From Candidatus Caccocola faecipullorum (GTDB lineage: Bacteria > Synergistota > Synergistia > Synergistales > Synergistaceae), in assembly GCA_018716365.1 (NCBI GenBank), contig DVKA01000284.1, positions 1 through 6,643 of the forward strand: a DNA stretch of 6,643 nt, written 5' to 3'. The notes beneath the pieces are model-generated. The model ran no database searches and was not told the origin of the DNA. It was given only the letters and a program-made list of their open reading frames with translations. Made by a program: the position numbers and the translations under genes. Positions 4,694-6,643 of this stretch are shown here, piece by piece (positions within the stretch are counted from its first letter, which is position 1; each line of letters starts with the position of its first letter).

Positions 4694-5399
4694 AGTTTAC
4701 CTTGAACTCCCTTTTTTTATCGTCGATTTCGTAGAACTCCGCCTTCTCCATGCCGTGGATGCGCGCGACTACAAGCCACGGGAACGACGCTATCGTCTGG
4801 TTGTAGAGCGAGACGTTCGCGTTGTAGAGACGGCGCGCCGCCTGAAGATGCTCCTCCACGTCGCTGATTGAGCGCTGGAAATGTTCCATAGATACCGACG
4901 AATAGAGCACGGGGTACTGCTCGGCCAGCGCGTTGACCGCCGTGCCGACGCCGCCAAGGCTCTGCTGAATCGACGAAAGCAGGCCCATCTTCTCGCCTGC
5001 GCTCAGCTTGCGCCCAGCCGCGCCGCTTTTCTTACCGCGCCGCTGCTGCGCCAGCTTCGTCTTTATCTCGGCCATCTTCGCGGACTGCACGCCGATCGCC
5101 TCGTTTATCGCATCGGCCTGCTCGCGCGTCAGCGTCCCGCTATCGGCCCGCTTGTCCGTAACGTCCGCGCCGCTGCGCAGCCCCGTGACCGCCGTGTAGG
5201 TTTCATACTCGTGGCTGAGAAATTTCTTGACCGCCTCTATTTCCTCCGAGAGCAGGTCGTAACGCTTTTCGAGCGCCACGTCGATGTCCGAACCGCCCTC
5301 CTCGACCTTCACCGCGAGGCGGCGCAGCCTGTTGTAAATCGAAATATATCCCACGACGGCGGCGAGCGCCGCGCCTCCCGCTATCATATACGTCTGCAT
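4686..5399 (-). CDS. lemA: LemA family protein
   Basis: A 237-residue protein with a single N-terminal membrane helix (4-21) and a helical-bundle LemA domain outside or facing the envelope. Family landmarks are IYNRLRRL (21-28), VEEGGSDIDVALEKRYDLL (32-50), AEQYPVL (159-165), the helix around HLQAARRLYNANVSLYN (184-200), SFP (205-207) and a terminal GMEKAEFYEID. It is longer than the usual 185-200 residues because of a charged insert at about 75-135 (QQRRGKKSGAAGRK). LemA proteins have no settled biochemical role; they occur with DUF3137 or TPM-domain proteins. The ATG at 5399 follows GGAGGAGG with an 11-nt gap. An ATG at 5447 lies in frame but sits within 2 nt of the predicted -10 box, so it would precede transcription. 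First gene of a two-gene operon. Confidence 0.85.
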   Translation of the reverse strand: MQTYMIAGGAALAAVVGYISIYNRLRRLAVKVEEGGSDIDVALEKRYDLLSEEIEAVKKFLSHEYETYTAVTGLRSGADVTDKRADSGTLTREQADAINEAIGVQSAKMAEIKTKLAQQRRGKKSGAAGRKLSAGEKMGLLSSIQQSLGGVGTAVNALAEQYPVLYSSVSMEHFQRSISDVEEHLQAARRLYNANVSLYNQTIASFPWLVVARIHGMEKAEFYEIDDKKREFKVNFD

Positions 5400-5448
5400 G
5401 GCGAAATCGTCCTCCTCCGGCGTCCGCCGCACGCGGCCCGCCGCCATA

Positions 5449-5454
5449 ATTATA
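5449..5454 (-). promoter_or_regulatory. -10 box of the lemA-DUF3137 promoter
   Basis: A perfect TATAAT on the minus strand, 50 nt before the chosen lemA ATG. The hexamer 17 nt upstream is TTTTTA (5477-5472), only three of six -35 bases, so the promoter may be weak or use another element. Confidence 0.45.
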
Positions 5455-5562
5455 ATCGCTCCGCCGCCGCATAAAAACGCCGGATAAAAAGCAGCCCGCC
5501 GGAAATTGAAGATTTTTTCACGCGCCGCTCCGCCGCGCTTTTCCGTACGGCTTGGCTTTTTT

Positions 5563-5591
5563 TTGACTTTTGTCCCCTGTTCGCGGATAAT
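5563..5591 (+). promoter_or_regulatory. Sigma70-type promoter of the HlyD-family/ABC exporter operon
   Basis: TTGACT (5563-5568, five of six), a 17-nt spacer and GATAAT (5586-5591, five of six), preceded by a run of T residues (5557-5564). Transcription should start near 5598, 25 nt before the ATG. It diverges from the lemA promoter, the two -10 boxes being about 130 bp apart. Confidence 0.8.
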
Positions 5592-5622
5592 ACGCAGAGA
5601 ACCTGCAAAGGGGGACGAAGTT

Positions 5623-6618
5623 ATGAAGATTTCCGAATTTTTCAGGAGCAGGGCCGTCTGGGCCGCCGCGGCTGTGTTGCTGGTGATCGGCACGTCGGCT
5701 GCGATTTATCTTAAAGAGAGGCCGGACACGTCGCATGTGCGCGCGTCTGGCACGGTCGAGGTGACGCAGGTGCAGCTCGCGCCGCTCGTGGGCGGGCGCA
5801 TTCTTGAGCTGGCTGTGAAGGAGTCCGACCGCGTCGAGAAGGGGCAGTTCATAGCGCGGCTGTCGATGGACGGCGCGGACGACGACCTGCGCATGGCGGA
5901 GCAGGCGCTCGCCGCGGCGCGCGCGCAGCTTGAGGAGCTGCGCAGCGGCTTCCGCAAGGAAGATATAGCGCGCGCCAGGGCCGAGGTCGCGGCGCGGCGC
6001 GCTCAGTACGAGCAGGCGAAGCGCGACGAAGAGCGTTTCGCGGCGCTCGCGGCCGACGGCGTGGTGGCGGCGCGCGACGCTGAGCTCGCGGCGGAGCAGT
6101 CGAAGGCAGCCTACAACGTCATGAAGGCCGCCGCCGAGCAGCTGCGCCTGCTCGAAAACGGCCCGAGGGTCGAGCAGATAGCGGCGGCGGAGGCGAACGC
6201 GGCGCGCGCCGAGGCGGCGTACAGCAAGGCGAAGACGCTCGTCGGCTACAAGACGCTTTATTCGCCAGCCGCGGGCACTGTGCTGACGAAGAATTACGAA
6301 GAGGGCGACGTGATAGCGGCGGGCGCGGCGCTCGCTACGCTTGGCGATCTCTCCGACTGCTGGGTGAAGCTCTATATCCCCTCGACGCAGCTCTCGCTAG
6401 TCAAGCTCGGCGCGAAGTGCAGCGTCTTCGTGGACCCGTTCCCGAACCGCGCCTTCGAGGCGACTGTGACGGAAATCAACCAGCAGGCCGAGTACAACCC
6501 GCGTATGTCGCTGACGCAGAGCGAGCGCGCGAACATGGTCTTCTGGATTAAAGTTTCGATAAAGGACACGGAGGGCGTCATAAAGCCCGGAATGCCGGCG
6601 GACGTTACGATATTATGA
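5623..6618 (+). CDS. HlyD-family periplasmic adaptor subunit, YbhG-like
   Basis: A 331-residue membrane fusion protein that should link an ABC exporter in the inner membrane to an outer-membrane channel. Order of parts: inner-membrane anchor (11-30); first half of the lipoyl-like domain with GTVEVTQVQLAP and GGRILELAVKESDRVEKGQ (43-75); Ala/Glu/Arg-rich coiled-coil hairpin (about 85-206) bearing the paired GFRKEDIARA (109-118) and GPRVEQIAAA (180-189) turns also found in E. coli YbhG; second lipoyl half with YSPAAGTVLTKNYEEGDV (213-230); beta-barrel to the end, finishing in KPGMPADVTIL. Length matches the family. The ATG at 5623 follows AAAGGGGGA with suitable spacing; the frame is open back to 5506 but that part holds the promoter. 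Its TGA overlaps the next ATG by 4 nt. Substrate (drug, dye, other) is not shown. Confidence 0.9.
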   Translation: MKISEFFRSRAVWAAAAVLLVIGTSAAIYLKERPDTSHVRASGTVEVTQVQLAPLVGGRILELAVKESDRVEKGQFIARLSMDGADDDLRMAEQALAAARAQLEELRSGFRKEDIARARAEVAARRAQYEQAKRDEERFAALAADGVVAARDAELAAEQSKAAYNVMKAAAEQLRLLENGPRVEQIAAAEANAARAEAAYSKAKTLVGYKTLYSPAAGTVLTKNYEEGDVIAAGAALATLGDLSDCWVKLYIPSTQLSLVKLGAKCSVFVDPFPNRAFEATVTEINQQAEYNPRMSLTQSERANMVFWIKVSIKDTEGVIKPGMPADVTIL

Positions 6619-6643
6619 CGGCGGCGGAGGTCGTCCTCTCCTA
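6615..6643 (+). CDS. Start of next gene in the exporter operon, probably the ABC ATPase; cut off by window edge
   Basis: An ATG at 6615 shares ATGA with the stop codon of the HlyD-family gene, and the frame MTAAEVVLS stays open to the edge. The overlap indicates translational coupling. In YbhG-type loci the adaptor gene is followed by the ABC transporter ATP-binding gene, and the first residues are compatible with that, but nine residues cannot identify a family. Confidence 0.5.

Noticed and set aside
3989..4705. 238-codon plus-strand open frame opposite DUF3137
   Set aside because: Antisense shadow with Leu/Arg/Glu/His bias, no ribosome site and no domain.
4881..5474. 197-codon plus-strand open frame opposite lemA
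   Set aside because: Antisense of a gene with clear LemA motifs; arginine-rich composition and no ribosome site.
5506..5622. N-terminal extension of the HlyD-family protein
   Set aside because: It contains the -35 and -10 boxes; the ribosome site and membrane anchor place the start at 5623.
5400..5693. N-terminal extension of LemA of about 98 codons
   Set aside because: It spans both divergent promoters; the LemA membrane helix begins right after the ATG at 5399.
1..6643. CRISPR array, insertion sequence, prophage or tRNA/attachment site
   Set aside because: No regularly spaced repeats, transposase or integrase, terminal inverted repeats or tRNA-like sequence was found on either strand.

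Overview
The window looks like chromosomal core and semi-core sequence from a GC-rich anaerobe with a two-membrane (diderm) envelope. The mixture of genes fits Synergistota (Cloacibacillus/Synergistes type): GC-rich codons combined with frequent AUA isoleucine codons, TTG and GTG starts, clear Shine-Dalgarno sites, and a DUF134/NifX-type protein. The taxonomic guess is inference from style, not from a marker gene. I see no mobile element, CRISPR array, tRNA or rRNA.

Layout, left to right. (1) 1-527, minus: the start of a DUF134 DNA-binding domain protein that reads straight into a NifX-like iron-molybdenum cofactor domain and runs off the window. It has a near-consensus promoter with a perfect 12-bp palindrome in the spacer. 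(2) 763-1347, plus: a LysE/RhtB-family exporter that resembles the E. coli cysteine/O-acetylserine exporter EamB. (3) 1344-2371, minus: azlC and azlD, the two-subunit branched-chain amino acid exporter; azlD overlaps the stop of azlC and its own stop overlaps the exporter gene coming the other way. (4) 2445-3363, minus: a membrane-targeted lytic transglycosylase with its own promoter, a leader of about 110 nt and a strong intrinsic terminator. (5) 3364-3751: a gene-poor stretch holding the transglycosylase promoter, several hairpins and a plus-strand terminator with no obvious gene to terminate. (6) 3752-5399, minus: a LemA-family protein followed by a DUF3137 membrane protein, overlapping by 8 nt. 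(7) 5563-6643, plus: a well-formed promoter, a YbhG-like HlyD-family adaptor, and the first codons of a translationally coupled next gene, probably the ATPase of an ABC exporter.

The unifying theme is export and envelope upkeep: two unrelated families of amino-acid exporters end to end, a murein-cleaving enzyme, the LemA/DUF3137 envelope pair, and the periplasmic adaptor of an ABC efflux pump. Intergenic regions are informative: five sigma70-like promoters can be placed and several decide the start codon. I do not see a dramatic new system. The most unusual items are the DUF134-NifX fused frame with a possible internal translation start and a palindromic operator, and the hairpin-rich region at 3540-3655 with an orphan terminator.
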